The notes under the pieces were generated by a model that searched no databases, was not told the origin of the DNA, and saw nothing but the letters and a program-made list of their open reading frames with translations. From the NCBI GenBank assembly GCA_029945375.1, contig CM057064.1, positions 2,294,001 through 2,358,000 on the forward strand: a DNA stretch of 64,000 bases, given 5' to 3'. Shown here one piece after another: positions 1-9,488 of this stretch (within the stretch, counting starts at the first letter, position 1; each line of letters starts with the position of its first letter). The translations under genes and the position numbers were made by a program. This DNA comes from Agaricus subrufescens. Lineage: Eukaryota > Basidiomycota > Agaricomycetes > Agaricales > Agaricaceae.

Positions 1-223
1 TCCTTTTTCTTTCTTTCTTCTCCGGCTGTCTATCTAATTACTCTCTCTCTCTCTCCGCCTCTCTGTCTCCTGCTCGCGCTGCTCTATAGATTCCTTAACA
101 TAACCCGTATAGTAAGAAGTAGAAGGTATATAAAGGCCCAGCGATGTAGTAGCTAAATCATCTTGGTATTACATTGTTTCTCCTTCTCTACGAAGCTGCC
201 CTCTTAGGGAACCTCCTAGCGGT
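1..223. other. Pyrimidine-rich, gene-free left edge
   Basis: The first 75 bases are a CT-rich low-complexity tract with a (CT)n run near 44-55. The remainder up to the RRP46-like fragment shows no convincing reading frame or known repeat. I see no gene in it. Confidence 0.6.
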
Positions 224-227
224 TAAC

Positions 228-968
228 ATGTACAGCTTGTGGTACACCTCTCACCTCTCCGCGGACACGATGGAAGTAGCCACTCCTTGATGTTGATTTT
301 GTGGTTGATCCATCTGATGATGAATGTGCCTCTATCAATGCAGGAGAATGTTTTGCGTTCATGTTTGTTGAAGGCGTCTGGAGTGGTATAGAAAGCGTGT
401 GGCCAAGCTGGCGGTCTCGGTCAGGAACATTTGCAGAGAGACCTTCCTGATGCGCAAGGGGTGTGTAATGCTATGAAGAGTAGTATTTCATGGATGGGTA
501 CCGCAGAATCATTCGAGCAGCTGTCCTCGAGTAATATCAAGTTCGATGAAGGGCGAGGAGCTGAGTCCGCTGTTGACGAAGATGTTGGGATGGAGATCTG
601 GTACGCCTTTGCTGTCACTGTCGCTACCTTCCAGGCTCACGGTTTCTATGATCTCACAGGCCGTGATTGCATAGTTGTTGACCTGTGGAATACAACTCTG
701 GAATCTGTTCCACGCTCTCCTTGCTAAAATGTGGCAACCATTTATGTTAACCGACGCCACGAATTCCTTCGATTCGGGTACAGGTCGTGGAAGAATCTAG
801 TATGTAAATCTCTTCTTTTCACTAAATAAGCAGTAATTAAGGCCACAGCCACGTTTCGTCAATACGGCATGAGGAACCGCTCGACCAGCGCCTTGATGAG
901 GCATTGAGAGACAAGGGCTTTGCCTCAATTCTTATTTTGTAGCTTTTGAACGCTACTCCTTAGTCGTG
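228..968 (+). pseudogene. Degraded partial copy of the RRP46 gene
   Basis: This stretch aligns by eye with the 3' half and downstream flank of the intact RRP46 gene (about 5825-6700). It shares the residues VDPSDDECASINAGECFAF and the later run SSNIKFDEGRGA. Compared with the intact copy it lacks about 95 bp around position 278 and about 27 bp near 440, and the second loss shifts the frame. No 5' half is present. Homology runs past the stop codon to about 968, so it is a genomic duplication and not a processed copy. It is not expected to make a functional exosome subunit. Confidence 0.8.
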
Positions 969-1929
969 TATTTTTAGGTGATCTATGTGAGGGAATATAC
1001 AATCGGATGGTACGAACGAAAGGTACCGATAATAACGAGAGAGGCATTGCCACCAGATTCTAGTACTGGAATCTTTCATCACTTTTGGTAGGTGGAAGTG
1101 TTTCTTCTGCCGCAGACCGGGCAATAATCGAGCAACCTCAGACTTCGTTCCTATCAGACATTTGCCACCACTTGATGTTACCCCATTCATCGAATGGCCT
1201 GAGCTTCTGAGGTCAAAAGTTCCAACTTACTTCCCATACAAAGTTGCAGTTCATACTGCTGGTTATCACCTGTACGGTACAGGGCGAAGGCGATTAGTGA
1301 CAAACTTTAATGGTAAAATATATGGGGACTCTCAATATATTTATTCTCCTGCACAATGTATAAGGTTCAATCTACCTCACCAAGCCCGGAATTTTCAGGT
1401 AAGCGTTATAGAAAGCCATGGTCAAGTTTCTTAATAGATATCATCAGGCTTTATATGACGGCATTCTGTTCTAATTTAATCTCAATTCTTCGCTGTCACC
1501 CCCAAATCAAATCTCACTCTTAATTAAAGCAACTACTTTCACGTATAGACGCATGGGCGGTAAAATACGAATGGTTTTTCAATTGGAGAAAACGCCGACG
1601 GAGGGTGTGGAAGTCAGACTGGGCAATTGACAGTCAATGACACTGAGCGACTTCACTTAAACCGAACGCATACAAGCGAAATAGATACTGTGCTATTACA
1701 CCGGCCAGACAAGCCGGCCTCTACTCTTGATACTAAGTAACTGTTGTCTATTGAACCTTATCTGCACTAAAAGGTTATTCAACTCTCTACATAATATCGC
1801 GTTCTTTTCCTTCATCCAGCCCTGGGCCGTTTCTCTGTCTATACCGCCCTACCCGTTCTATGTATCACACTCCATACACTTTCATAAGGCTTAGAAGGCT
1901 AAACTAAGGTATGTCGCATTTTCCTCATG
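969..1929. other. Intergenic stretch, no supported gene
   Basis: A 90-codon open frame (1162-1434, +) is present but shows no motif I recognise and no splice context. The rest is AT-rich and multiply stopped in all frames. I see nothing else. Confidence 0.5.
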
Positions 1930-2034
1930 GTGTAGCAGCCTTGTACCGTCAATATGATATTTTGAACGAAGCCAAAGCTACAGGTATCAAAGTAGTTGAA
2001 TCCATTATTTATTAAGAGGCAAGACGAAAAACCT

Positions 2035-3605
2035 CTATGGCCCCCAGGTAGGTGAAGCCACCGATATATGGAATGGGACTGGTAGGACAACCTTGAATTT
2101 ATCAACCGCCGCCTGAGCAAATTCTTCAATCGCCCGTTCCGTTGCAAGCTCACGAGTGGTTGAACCATCCCAAATAAATCCACCATCCCGAAGTGGCGGC
2201 TGAGACCGACGAGTAGGAGAAAGATGTAGGTATCGGAGCCGCGGGAGCTCTTTGGCAGCTTCCAGCCACATTCGCTTTCATACTGTCATAAGCAGACACA
2301 AAGGAGTGGGTAGACATGTTACTTACCACCACCTTGTCTGTACATACTGTAGGTCCAGTTGATACCGTAACGTAGCAATCCATCATTGTAAGCTGCTGAC
2401 ATCTTTTGACTTGAGCAATATCCTCTGGCGCGATCAAACGTGTCCAGGGTGTCTCTACTGACCACCCGAGTTCCAGCTCACGCAGTGTGGCGCTGTGAAG
2501 AGGAAGCACTGAGGAGAAGAAGCGATGAACACCCTCGGGAGTGTCAGCTCCAGGGTGCCGGGATCTGAACTCGAGGTGGTGAAGCCCAGAATAGGATGAG
2601 AGATAGTCGAGAACAATGGTGGGGTGTGTGGTATCAATGGTGAGTTCATCAAGGTGTATAGAGTTGTCAAGTAGGAGCTGACAGATTTGGCTGTTCTGCT
2701 GAGGTGAATCCAATTCGCGGTTGAACATTAGCCGCAGCACCTTGAGAGGAAGCAGATGCAAATGAGCACGAAAGTCATCTGCAAGAACATGGAGACCAGT
2801 CACGTCCAGCAGCCTGAGCTTGAGACGCGTGGTAGGAGAGAGGCCGGCAAAAAAATGAGCCAGAAAGGGAGCGTCAGGAGGGTAGTAAGGGCGTGGAATG
2901 CAGAACGTAAAGCATTCCAAATCCGGACATCGTCCGAGGAGATCTGCGACATCACTGATCAAATCCTGGTTTACATTTAATTTGCGTTCCCAAGTTATTG
3001 AAAACGAGGACAGATTAGAAAATGATTTGAGACTGAATCCAGGAAACATAGGTGTAACGACAACCATGATTTTCAACTCTCGAAGGCGAGGGAGGGATCC
3101 AAAGGCACTGAATGTATCTGTTAGCAGATTTGATACTGGATCCTTGACGGGCCAGTATGACCATCTAATCTGATTCAGACTGGCTGCATCGCGAATTCAG
3201 ACACCACTCACTCTAAAGCATGCAGGTTTGTCAGGGTCGGGACCAGATTGTTCATTAGCCGTAGCCATGGAAGCTCGCGATCGAAATAATTTAGGCCGGA
3301 AGCCCAAAAAATCATCCTCTTCGTACAACGGCTGAAGACCAGCTCCTCCCCGCGACTCAACTTCTCTGAGAACAGTGTAAAGCATACTGTTCGACGTAAA
3401 CTTGGACCAAGAGAGCGCAGTGTCTCAAAAAGAATAGGTGAGATGCAACGGTCAATGCGTTTTGCGATGAGGCGCATTTCATGTTGGTCATCTTCATACT
3501 GCTCAATTTGAGCTTAAAGAACGACGTGTGAAAAGCGCTACTCACCAGAAAATCAGCTATATGCAAAATCAGTTCATCCGGGAGATCAAGAAACGTGGTC
3601 GGCAT
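2035..3605 (-). CDS. F-box protein, left copy A
   Basis: The start at 3605 gives MPTTFLDLPDELILHIADFL, the first half of an F-box, immediately followed by an intron donor. Later exons encode a leucine-rich, LRR-like C-terminal region typical of fungal F-box substrate receptors (for example LKLRLLDVTGLHVLADDFR and LRELELGWSVETPWTRL). The frame from 3076 runs to a stop at 2150, but splicing at the GTAAGT near 2330 into the frame ending at 2035 gives the same C-terminus as the right-hand copy (..PTWGP). At least three introns are inferred. Such proteins usually link substrates to SCF ubiquitin ligases; no substrate can be inferred. The gene is divergent from F-box gene B, with about 170 bp between start codons. 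An in-frame upstream codon at 3713 would add about 36 residues before the F-box, so the exact start is uncertain. Confidence 0.75.
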
Positions 3606-3777
3606 GTCTCTTTCGAATGGCAGATTTGCGTAATATCTCAGGGAAGAGGATTGATCGTGATAACAAGTTAGTCCAATTTGAGTAAAGAGAAAAAGCACAT
3701 GTTTAATGCTCAAAAATTCTCACTGTCACCCGCATTGACATAAAAGCTGAACGTTGTGGTGCCATACTTCAGCACCC
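3606..3777. promoter_or_regulatory. Shared divergent promoter of F-box genes A and B (left)
   Basis: The two F-box genes start head to head with only about 170 bp between ATGs. The same arrangement and much of the same sequence recur inverted at 9317-9488. A compact bidirectional promoter is inferred from this spacing; no specific binding site was identified. Confidence 0.5.
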
Positions 3778-5091
3778 ATGTATTCCTTCCCCACGACGCG
3801 CCTTCCTGTCGAGGTCCTCGACAACATTGTCAAGCTTGCTATTGATGTCGGTACACTTACCATCAAAGAGGTCACCCTCATCTGCCCGCGCTGGAAAATG
3901 CGCTACCAGGCAACACTTTTCAAGTCGGTCACACTGGACCCGTTCGACGCCGAGATTCCCGACTTGGAGAAACGTGCTCACCTGGCTCCGTGGATAAAGG
4001 TGATCCGTGTTGCTCATCGGTCACGCTCCTCTACGCCACCCGACTCCTATGAGCGTGATATCATGGAACCATTCACGAAGTTCCTCTCCCATGCAAGCAA
4101 GGTGCAATACATGACGTTTCTCGACGAACGTATCCAATGGAGATGGATATCCCCTGATACCATCGACGCGTTTCGTGCTGTCTTCGAACGTCCCTCGTTC
4201 CGTTCCCTAGAGGTTTGCATCAAAACGTCTCTTCCATCGTGGATGCTTGTGCATGGCGCATCTGTTGCCTCCGACCTCATTATCCATTCCATTGGGACCA
4301 TCATACCACCGGAATCTTTCGAGCTCGTTTCCTACCAGTGCTCTCTCACACGCCTGGTGTTATTTGGTAATTCTTCTGTCGAACAAATGGCCCACTTCTG
4401 CTTGTTTCACCCATATTTGGCAAAGCCCCTGCTTCGAAATGTCGTACACGCGACTATACAGTATTTAGAGGTTGATCCGAGGCAAGGGCGTTCGGTTATT
4501 TCGCAAGCAACAATGTTAGTCGGTTTACTAGGCCCTCAGCTAGAGGAGCTCGAATTGGTTGCTAAGTCTGCAAGTCGCAGTAAGTCGTCATTTATTTTTC
4601 ACCTGCTTGCCGCTGATAGGCATACATTAGTCGCACCACCATCATACATATCACCTCTCGAAATTTCGAAACTCAAATCGCTGCAACGTCTGAGCATTCA
4701 CCTTGTAGGATGTTCCACTACCACCACTAACACCCTGGCATCCGCGATCGAGTTTATGAACTCCGTCTTCTCTGGTTTGCAACCCCAATGTTTCATCAAG
4801 TCATTTTCACTGAGAGTCGATGATTGGAGGGAATCCTATGCCGAAATTAATAATTATGAAGCCGATTATCAAGAGTTGCTCTTGTGCATGTATCATGGAC
4901 AGTTGAGTTGCCGCAAGAACTGGCCTCTTCTGACTTCAAGCCACGTTCTGGTCAACATATCCAGTATCGAACTTACAGAGTCTTTCGGACGTGATGAGAG
5001 ACAGCCAGCCCTTGGTTTCACTTCGCGTCTTCAGGTGAACATTCTTGGGGCAAGTGATTTTAGTGGCGTGGTGGCTCCACAACTGCTTTAA
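3778..5091 (+). CDS. F-box-like protein, left copy B (intact)
   Basis: An uninterrupted frame of 437 codons from the ATG at 3778. The N-terminus (TRLPVEVLDNIVKLAIDVGT, then TLICPRWKMRYQATLFKSV) has the LP..VLxxI..WR-like layout of F-box-like domains. The remainder alternates hydrophobic and polar residues with leucine-rich segments and no catalytic motif. It has no obvious intron. The product ends at the natural C-terminus FSGVVAPQLL, which the right-hand copy lost to a transposon. The longer frame upstream of 3778 starts with a TTG and is not preferred. Expected role: substrate adaptor of an SCF ubiquitin ligase; the substrate is unknown. Confidence 0.75.
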   Translation: MYSFPTTRLPVEVLDNIVKLAIDVGTLTIKEVTLICPRWKMRYQATLFKSVTLDPFDAEIPDLEKRAHLAPWIKVIRVAHRSRSSTPPDSYERDIMEPFTKFLSHASKVQYMTFLDERIQWRWISPDTIDAFRAVFERPSFRSLEVCIKTSLPSWMLVHGASVASDLIIHSIGTIIPPESFELVSYQCSLTRLVLFGNSSVEQMAHFCLFHPYLAKPLLRNVVHATIQYLEVDPRQGRSVISQATMLVGLLGPQLEELELVAKSASRSKSSFIFHLLAADRHTLVAPPSYISPLEISKLKSLQRLSIHLVGCSTTTTNTLASAIEFMNSVFSGLQPQCFIKSFSLRVDDWRESYAEINNYEADYQELLLCMYHGQLSCRKNWPLLTSSHVLVNISSIELTESFGRDERQPALGFTSRLQVNILGASDFSGVVAPQLL

Positions 5092-5474
5092 CGTCACAAA
5101 TAGTAGCTTCTGCCCTCGATGTGACTCCCTAGAATACAATCAGTGATAGTTCTTTATATGTAACTGGAACGATGGTAAATATAGCTATCACCGATTTCTT
5201 CTCGCAGTCAAAGAGTGGCCAATCCGAATGCAGATAGAATAAAAGAAATGAATGCCGCCACTGCAAAAATTGAACAGGCGGCTTTCTTGTGACGCCAGCA
5301 GGTGGTCTTAGGTTGTCAGAGAGTCTTTGTGAACCATTGTCGCAGTTGGCAAGATACTAGCAAGAGGTGTATAACACTATACCTGAGTAGGATGTACGAC
5401 TTTCTTGGAATATTACGTACGCAAGGGACTTGATTACCGCCTTCACGCGGCAGTTTTTCCTGCATTCCAGAGCG

Positions 5475-6395
5475 ATGAACATGCGCCGAGATCTCCGCCC
5501 CAATGACACATCCAGAAAAATTGAAATATCTTACCAAGGTCTAGCCAGAGTAGATGGCTCCGCCAGGTTCAGTTTTGGTCAGTTGAGCACCGCATGTTTT
5601 GACTTTCTTCTCACTAACCAACCTACAGGGGAAACGTCTTCTCTGGCATCAATCTCTGGCCCGATAGAGGTCAGGCTGGCCGCGGAACAAGCATCTCAGG
5701 CCACGTTCGAAGTCCTCACGCGGCCTCTTTCCAACGTCGCAGCCACTGAATCCAAAGTGATTTCATCAGCTATACGTGCTGCGCTTCTACCCTCCTTGAT
5801 CTTGAACAAGCACCCTCGAACACTTGTACAGCTTGTAGTACAAGCTCTTAGCTCTCTGCGGACACGATGGAAGCAGCCACTAATTTCCTGCATGATCAAC
5901 TCGGCTTCGCTTGCACTCTTAAACGCTGCCTCTGTACCAATGCGCGGAGTCGTCTGTGCTGTGGCTGTCGGTCACCTCCCTGACGTTGGTTTTGTGGTTG
6001 ATCCATCTGAGGATGAATGTGCCTCTATCAGCGCAGGAGGATGTTTTGCGTTCATGTTTGCTGAGGGCGTCGGGAGTGGTACAGAAAGCGTGTGGTCCAG
6101 CTGGCAGTCTCGGTCAGGAACGTTTGCAGAGAAAGACGTTGCTGACGCGCGAGCACTTGCTCAAGCTGCCGCGCAGAGGGTGTATAATGCTATGAAGAGT
6201 AGTGTTTCATGGATGGGTACCGCGGAACCATTCGAGCAGCTGTCCTCGAGTAATATCAAGTTCGATGAAGGGCGAGGAGCTGCGATTGGTGTTGAAGAGG
6301 ATGATGAGATGATGATCTGGTACGCATTCGCTGTCACTGTCGCTACCTTCCAGGTCTCACGGTTTTCTATGATCTCACAGACCGTAGTTGCATAG
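5475..6395 (+). CDS. RRP46: Exosome complex subunit RRP46 (RNase PH-like)
   Basis: Encodes a subunit of the hexameric RNase PH-like ring of the RNA exosome, which processes and degrades RNA in nucleus and cytoplasm. The family signatures are visible: RVDGSARFSFG joined to ETSSLASISGPIEV, then ATFEVLTRPLSNVAATESK, then HPRTLVQLVVQALSS, and the second-half segment VPMRGVVCAVAVG with VVDPSEDE. A 51-nt intron at 5578-5628 (GTCAGT..CTACAG) separates DGSARFSFG from ETSSLAS; because it is a multiple of three, the frame stays open through it. The ATG at 5475 is preferred over an upstream TTG. The C-terminal extension after about residue 245, ending SQTVVA, is longer than in yeast or human homologues and may hide another intron. 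RRP46 proteins are generally catalytically inert structural subunits. The gene sits alone in the spacer between the inverted-repeat arms. Confidence 0.88.
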   Translation: MNMRRDLRPNDTSRKIEISYQGLARVDGSARFSFGQLSTACFDFLLTNQPTGETSSLASISGPIEVRLAAEQASQATFEVLTRPLSNVAATESKVISSAIRAALLPSLILNKHPRTLVQLVVQALSSLRTRWKQPLISCMINSASLALLNAASVPMRGVVCAVAVGHLPDVGFVVDPSEDECASISAGGCFAFMFAEGVGSGTESVWSSWQSRSGTFAEKDVADARALAQAAAQRVYNAMKSSVSWMGTAEPFEQLSSSNIKFDEGRGAAIGVEEDDEMMIWYAFAVTVATFQVSRFSMISQTVVA

Positions 6396-6944
6396 TGGTT
6401 GACCTGTGAAACACAACTCTGGAATCTGTTTCACGCTCTCCTCGCTAAAATGCAGTAACCGCTTATGTTAAACGACGCCACGAGTTGCTTTCGACTCAGT
6501 TCCAGGGCGTGAAAAATCTTAGTATGTAAGTCTCTTTCTTTCACTGAACTAGCATTAAATCAAGGCCATAGCCGCGTTCCGTTAATACAGCATGAAGAAC
6601 AGCTCGACCGGAGCTCGACCTTGGTCTTAATGAGGCATCTGAAGACATGCGTCACCTCAATTCTTATTCTGCAGCTTTTGAGCGCTACTCCTAGTCGCTG
6701 TCAGCCATCATAGTAAATATAGTCAATCAACCTCCGTCTTCTCGCGCCTGGGAGAAAGTACCCTAAGGTCATGAGTACAGGCCAATGCCTTGCGCAAACA
6801 CACAGATATAAAGAGCATAGAATTCAATCCTTACTTGTATACCGATGCAGTGATGAGCAACGGGGTACTATTAATTACTAAAGTAAAAGTCACTTGACTA
6901 GTAATTGTGACTTTGATTACTTATATTAGTAAACAAAAGTTCTA
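6396..6944. other. Downstream flank of RRP46, with repeat remnant
   Basis: The first 300 bp match the flank of the RRP46 pseudogene copy (about 720-968). The last 100 bp resemble the end of a hAT transposon and are listed separately. No gene is seen. Confidence 0.55.
6848..6930. mobile_element. Possible hAT-type terminal remnant
   Basis: The segment begins CAGTGATGAGCAACGG and contains an imperfect inverted pair, AGTAAAAGTCAC against GTGACTTTGATTACT, a layout often seen in hAT terminal regions. No second end and no transposase were found. It lies directly beside the inner boundary of the right inverted-repeat arm. Confidence 0.35.
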
Positions 6945-7202
6945 CCAAACCACCTGCTGGCGTTACGAGAAAGCCACCTATCCGATTTTTGCAGTGGCGG
7001 CATTTATCTTTTGATTCTATCTGCATTCGAATTGGCCACTCTTCGACTGCGGGCATGCATTGGTGAAAGATAAATGATCATATTTCCAGTCACATATAAA
7101 AAACCATCACTGATTGTATTCTAGGGAGCCGTGTCGACGGCAGGAGCTACTATTTGTGATGTTACCTCATTTGGGGAGTCACCACGTCACTAAAATCATC
7201 AT

Positions 7203-8026
7203 CAGCAAAACGGCTCAAAAAATGTAAGGCTTTAGAATTCAACGGCAACGTGTAAAGTATACCACTATGTCTAAAGTTTCAAGCAAGGTGAAAACTAAAA
7301 TTGAAACGTGCTGAATATATTGTATATAATGTATGCTTCCTGAACAATGGCGAAGAATGGAGAGCTTACAATCTTTTGTTGAGATTACAATCTTTTCTTC
7401 AGATTACAATCTTATAGTGCCGAGGACAGCAAAATTTATTACCTAATACAGCTATATATGGCAGCATGAGCCAACGGGCAGAACTTATATATGGCCTGTT
7501 TGACCCGTCGGCACCACTGGGAATCGAACGCCAGACCTCCTGGGAGCAAGACCACGCAGCAAGCCACTTAAACACCTGAGCCACAGTACTGACTTACTCA
7601 CTTAGTACGTACGTCAAATATATACACAAATTCAAAAACTCAAAAAAAATTTCAAGTCCCTCAGCTGCTGCTATGCACCATTGATGCTGCCCTCGTATAA
7701 TGTTAGATTCATATACCATTTAATTTTAGTGTTGGAGTCAGGCTTTTAATCCCACATTAAAGATTGAAGCATCGATGTATTCTTCGAAAAAGATTGTAAT
7801 CTTAACACGATAAATTGTGACATGATTGTATGCTTTGAAAAAGATTGTAATCTTAAACAAATAAAATGTGCCATGATTGTATTCTTTTATTCAGATTGTA
7901 AGGTCTTAAAAAGCTTTATTGTCCATTTATTTCACTTTACCAGAACGTAAGCATTCACATTTTCTTTATTTGTAATACAATGTATGTTTATGAGGTAAGG
8001 TCTACAATATTTGAGCCGATTTGCTG
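7203..8026. mobile_element. 824-bp non-autonomous TIR element inserted in F-box gene B'
   Basis: The ends are inverted: the left end CAGCAAAACGGCTCAAAAAA corresponds to the right end read in reverse complement, CAGCAAATCGGCTCAAATAT. The uninterrupted left arm of the large repeat supplies the empty site and shows exactly what was inserted. The flanks 7195-7202 (ATCATCAT) and 8027-8034 (ATGATGTG) both align to the same eight bases of the empty site (ATCACTTG), as an 8-bp duplication would, although the copies have diverged. Subterminal repeats of AAGATTGTAATCTT type occur in both halves (7365-7415 and 7785-7870). It has no transposase, so it would be MITE-like, possibly hAT. Confidence 0.7.
7511..7590 (-). 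other. tRNA-like pol III promoter segment (SINE-like)
   Basis: Read on the minus strand, the segment has an A-box-like TGGCTCAGGTG followed by GTTTAAGTGG, and about 35-40 nt later a B-box-like CGTTCGATTCC. This is the internal promoter of tRNA-derived SINEs. The T-stem and acceptor stem do not pair well, so it is probably not a functional tRNA gene. It lies inside the 824-bp TIR element. Confidence 0.45.
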
Positions 8027-9316
8027 ATGATGTGCCTTTAGAATGTTCACCTGAAGACACGAAGTGAATTCAAGACCTGGTTCATCCGGTATTTGCTGAT
8101 CATCACTAAAAGACTCTGTAAATTCATTACTGGCTATGTTGACCAAAACGTGGCTTGAAGTTAGAAGAGGCCAGTTCTCCCGGTAACTCAACCGTCTATG
8201 AGGCATGCACGAAAGCAAGTTTGAATACCCGGTTTGATAATTACTAGCTTCGGCATAGGATTCCCTCCAATCATCGACTCTCAGTGAAAATGACTTGACT
8301 TGGCATCGGGGTAGCAAACCAGAGAAGACGGAGTTCATAAACTCGATCGCGGATGCCAGGGTGTTAGTGGTGGTAGTGGAACATCCTACAAGGTGAATGC
8401 TCAGACGTTGCAGCGAACTGAGTATCGAAATTTCGAGAGGTGATATGTATGATGGTGGTGCGACTAATGTATGCCTATCAGCGGCAAGCAGGTGAAAAAT
8501 AAATGACGACTTACTGCGACTTGCAGACTTAGCCACCAACTCGAGCTCCTCTAGCTGAGGGCCTAGTGAACCAACTAACATTGTTGCGTGTGGAACAATC
8601 GAACGTCCTTGCTCCTCATCGACCTCTAAATACTGTATGGCGAGGTGGATAACCTTTTGAAGCAGGCCCGTTGCCAAATATGGGTGAAACAGGCGGAACT
8701 CAGCCATTTGCCATTTGACAGAATCGTTACCAAATAACACCAGGCGCGTAAGAGAGCACCGGTAGGAAACGAGATCCAAATATTCAGGTGGTATGATGGT
8801 CCCAACGCAATGAATAGTGAGGTCTGATGCAACAGATGCGCCATGCACAAGCATCCACCATGGGAGCGACGTCTGGATGGAGATCTCAAGTGAACGGAAC
8901 GAGGGTCGTTCAAAGACAGCACGAAACGCGTCAATGGTGTTGGGGGATATCCATCTCCACTCGATACGTTCGTCAAGAAAAACCATGCATTCTACTTTGC
9001 TTGCATGGGAGAGGAACTTCGTGAATGGTTCCATGATATCACGTTCATAGTCGGGTGGCGTAGAGGAGCGTGACCGATGAGCAACACGGACTACCTTTAT
9101 CCACGGAGCCAGGTGAGCACGTTTCTCCAAGTCGGGAATCTCGGCGTCGAACGGGTCCAGTGTGACCGAATTGAAAAGTGTTGCCTGGTAGCGCATTTTC
9201 CAGCGCGGGGAGACAAGGGTGACCTCTTTGATGGTAAGTGTGCCGACATCAATAGCCAGGTCGATAATGTTGTCGAGGACCTCGACAGGAAGGCGCGTCG
9301 TGGGGAAGGAATACAT
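7988..9316 (-). CDS. F-box-like protein, right copy B' with transposon-derived C-terminus
   Basis: Paralogue of the 3778-5091 gene in the opposite arm, colinear from MYSFPTTRLPVEVLDNI through LQVNIL. The start is the ATG at 9316, the counterpart of 3778. After NIL the normal C-terminal residues are replaced by KAHHQQIGSNIVDLTS, and from about IGSNIVDLTS on these residues and the stop codon come from the inserted 824-bp element. The original terminal codons and 3' flank still exist beyond the element at about 7100-7200. Because only the last residues changed, the protein may still work, but the polyadenylation region is now the transposon's. The function is as for copy B. Confidence 0.7.
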   Translation of the reverse strand: MYSFPTTRLPVEVLDNIIDLAIDVGTLTIKEVTLVSPRWKMRYQATLFNSVTLDPFDAEIPDLEKRAHLAPWIKVVRVAHRSRSSTPPDYERDIMEPFTKFLSHASKVECMVFLDERIEWRWISPNTIDAFRAVFERPSFRSLEISIQTSLPWWMLVHGASVASDLTIHCVGTIIPPEYLDLVSYRCSLTRLVLFGNDSVKWQMAEFRLFHPYLATGLLQKVIHLAIQYLEVDEEQGRSIVPHATMLVGSLGPQLEELELVAKSASRSKSSFIFHLLAADRHTLVAPPSYISPLEISILSSLQRLSIHLVGCSTTTTNTLASAIEFMNSVFSGLLPRCQVKSFSLRVDDWRESYAEASNYQTGYSNLLSCMPHRRLSYRENWPLLTSSHVLVNIASNEFTESFSDDQQIPDEPGLEFTSCLQVNILKAHHQQIGSNIVDLTS

Positions 9317-9488
9317 GGGTGCTGAAGTATCGCACCACAACGTTGAGCTCTTATGTCAATGCGGGTGACAGTGAGAATTTTTGAGCATTGAACATGTGCT
9401 TTTTCTCTTTACTCAAATTGGACTAACCTGTTATCACGATCATCCCTCTTCCCTGAGATATTACGCAAATCTGCCATTCGAAAGAGAC
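9317..9488. promoter_or_regulatory. Shared divergent promoter of F-box genes B' and A' (right)
   Basis: Inverted counterpart of 3606-3777: about 170 bp between the two start codons. It contains no long frame except an in-frame upstream extension of gene A'. A bidirectional promoter is inferred from geometry alone. Confidence 0.45.

Larger units (their letters stand above)
1930..5315 (+). repeat. Left arm of a large inverted repeat
   Basis: This 3.4 kb segment matches, in reverse complement, the segment at about 6945-11165. Homology covers both F-box genes, their shared promoter, the downstream flank of gene B (for example the CTAGAATACAATCAGTGAT stretch near 5130) and about 100 bp beyond gene A. 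The arms are similar but clearly diverged, so the duplication is not brand new. The spacer between arms (about 5316-6944) carries RRP46. Confidence 0.88.

Noticed and set aside
1162..1434. 90-codon open frame on the plus strand
   Set aside because: No motif, no splice partner, and chance length in an AT-rich stretch.
7511..7590. Functional tRNA gene
   Set aside because: A- and B-box are present, but the T-stem and acceptor stem pair poorly. SINE-like origin is more likely.
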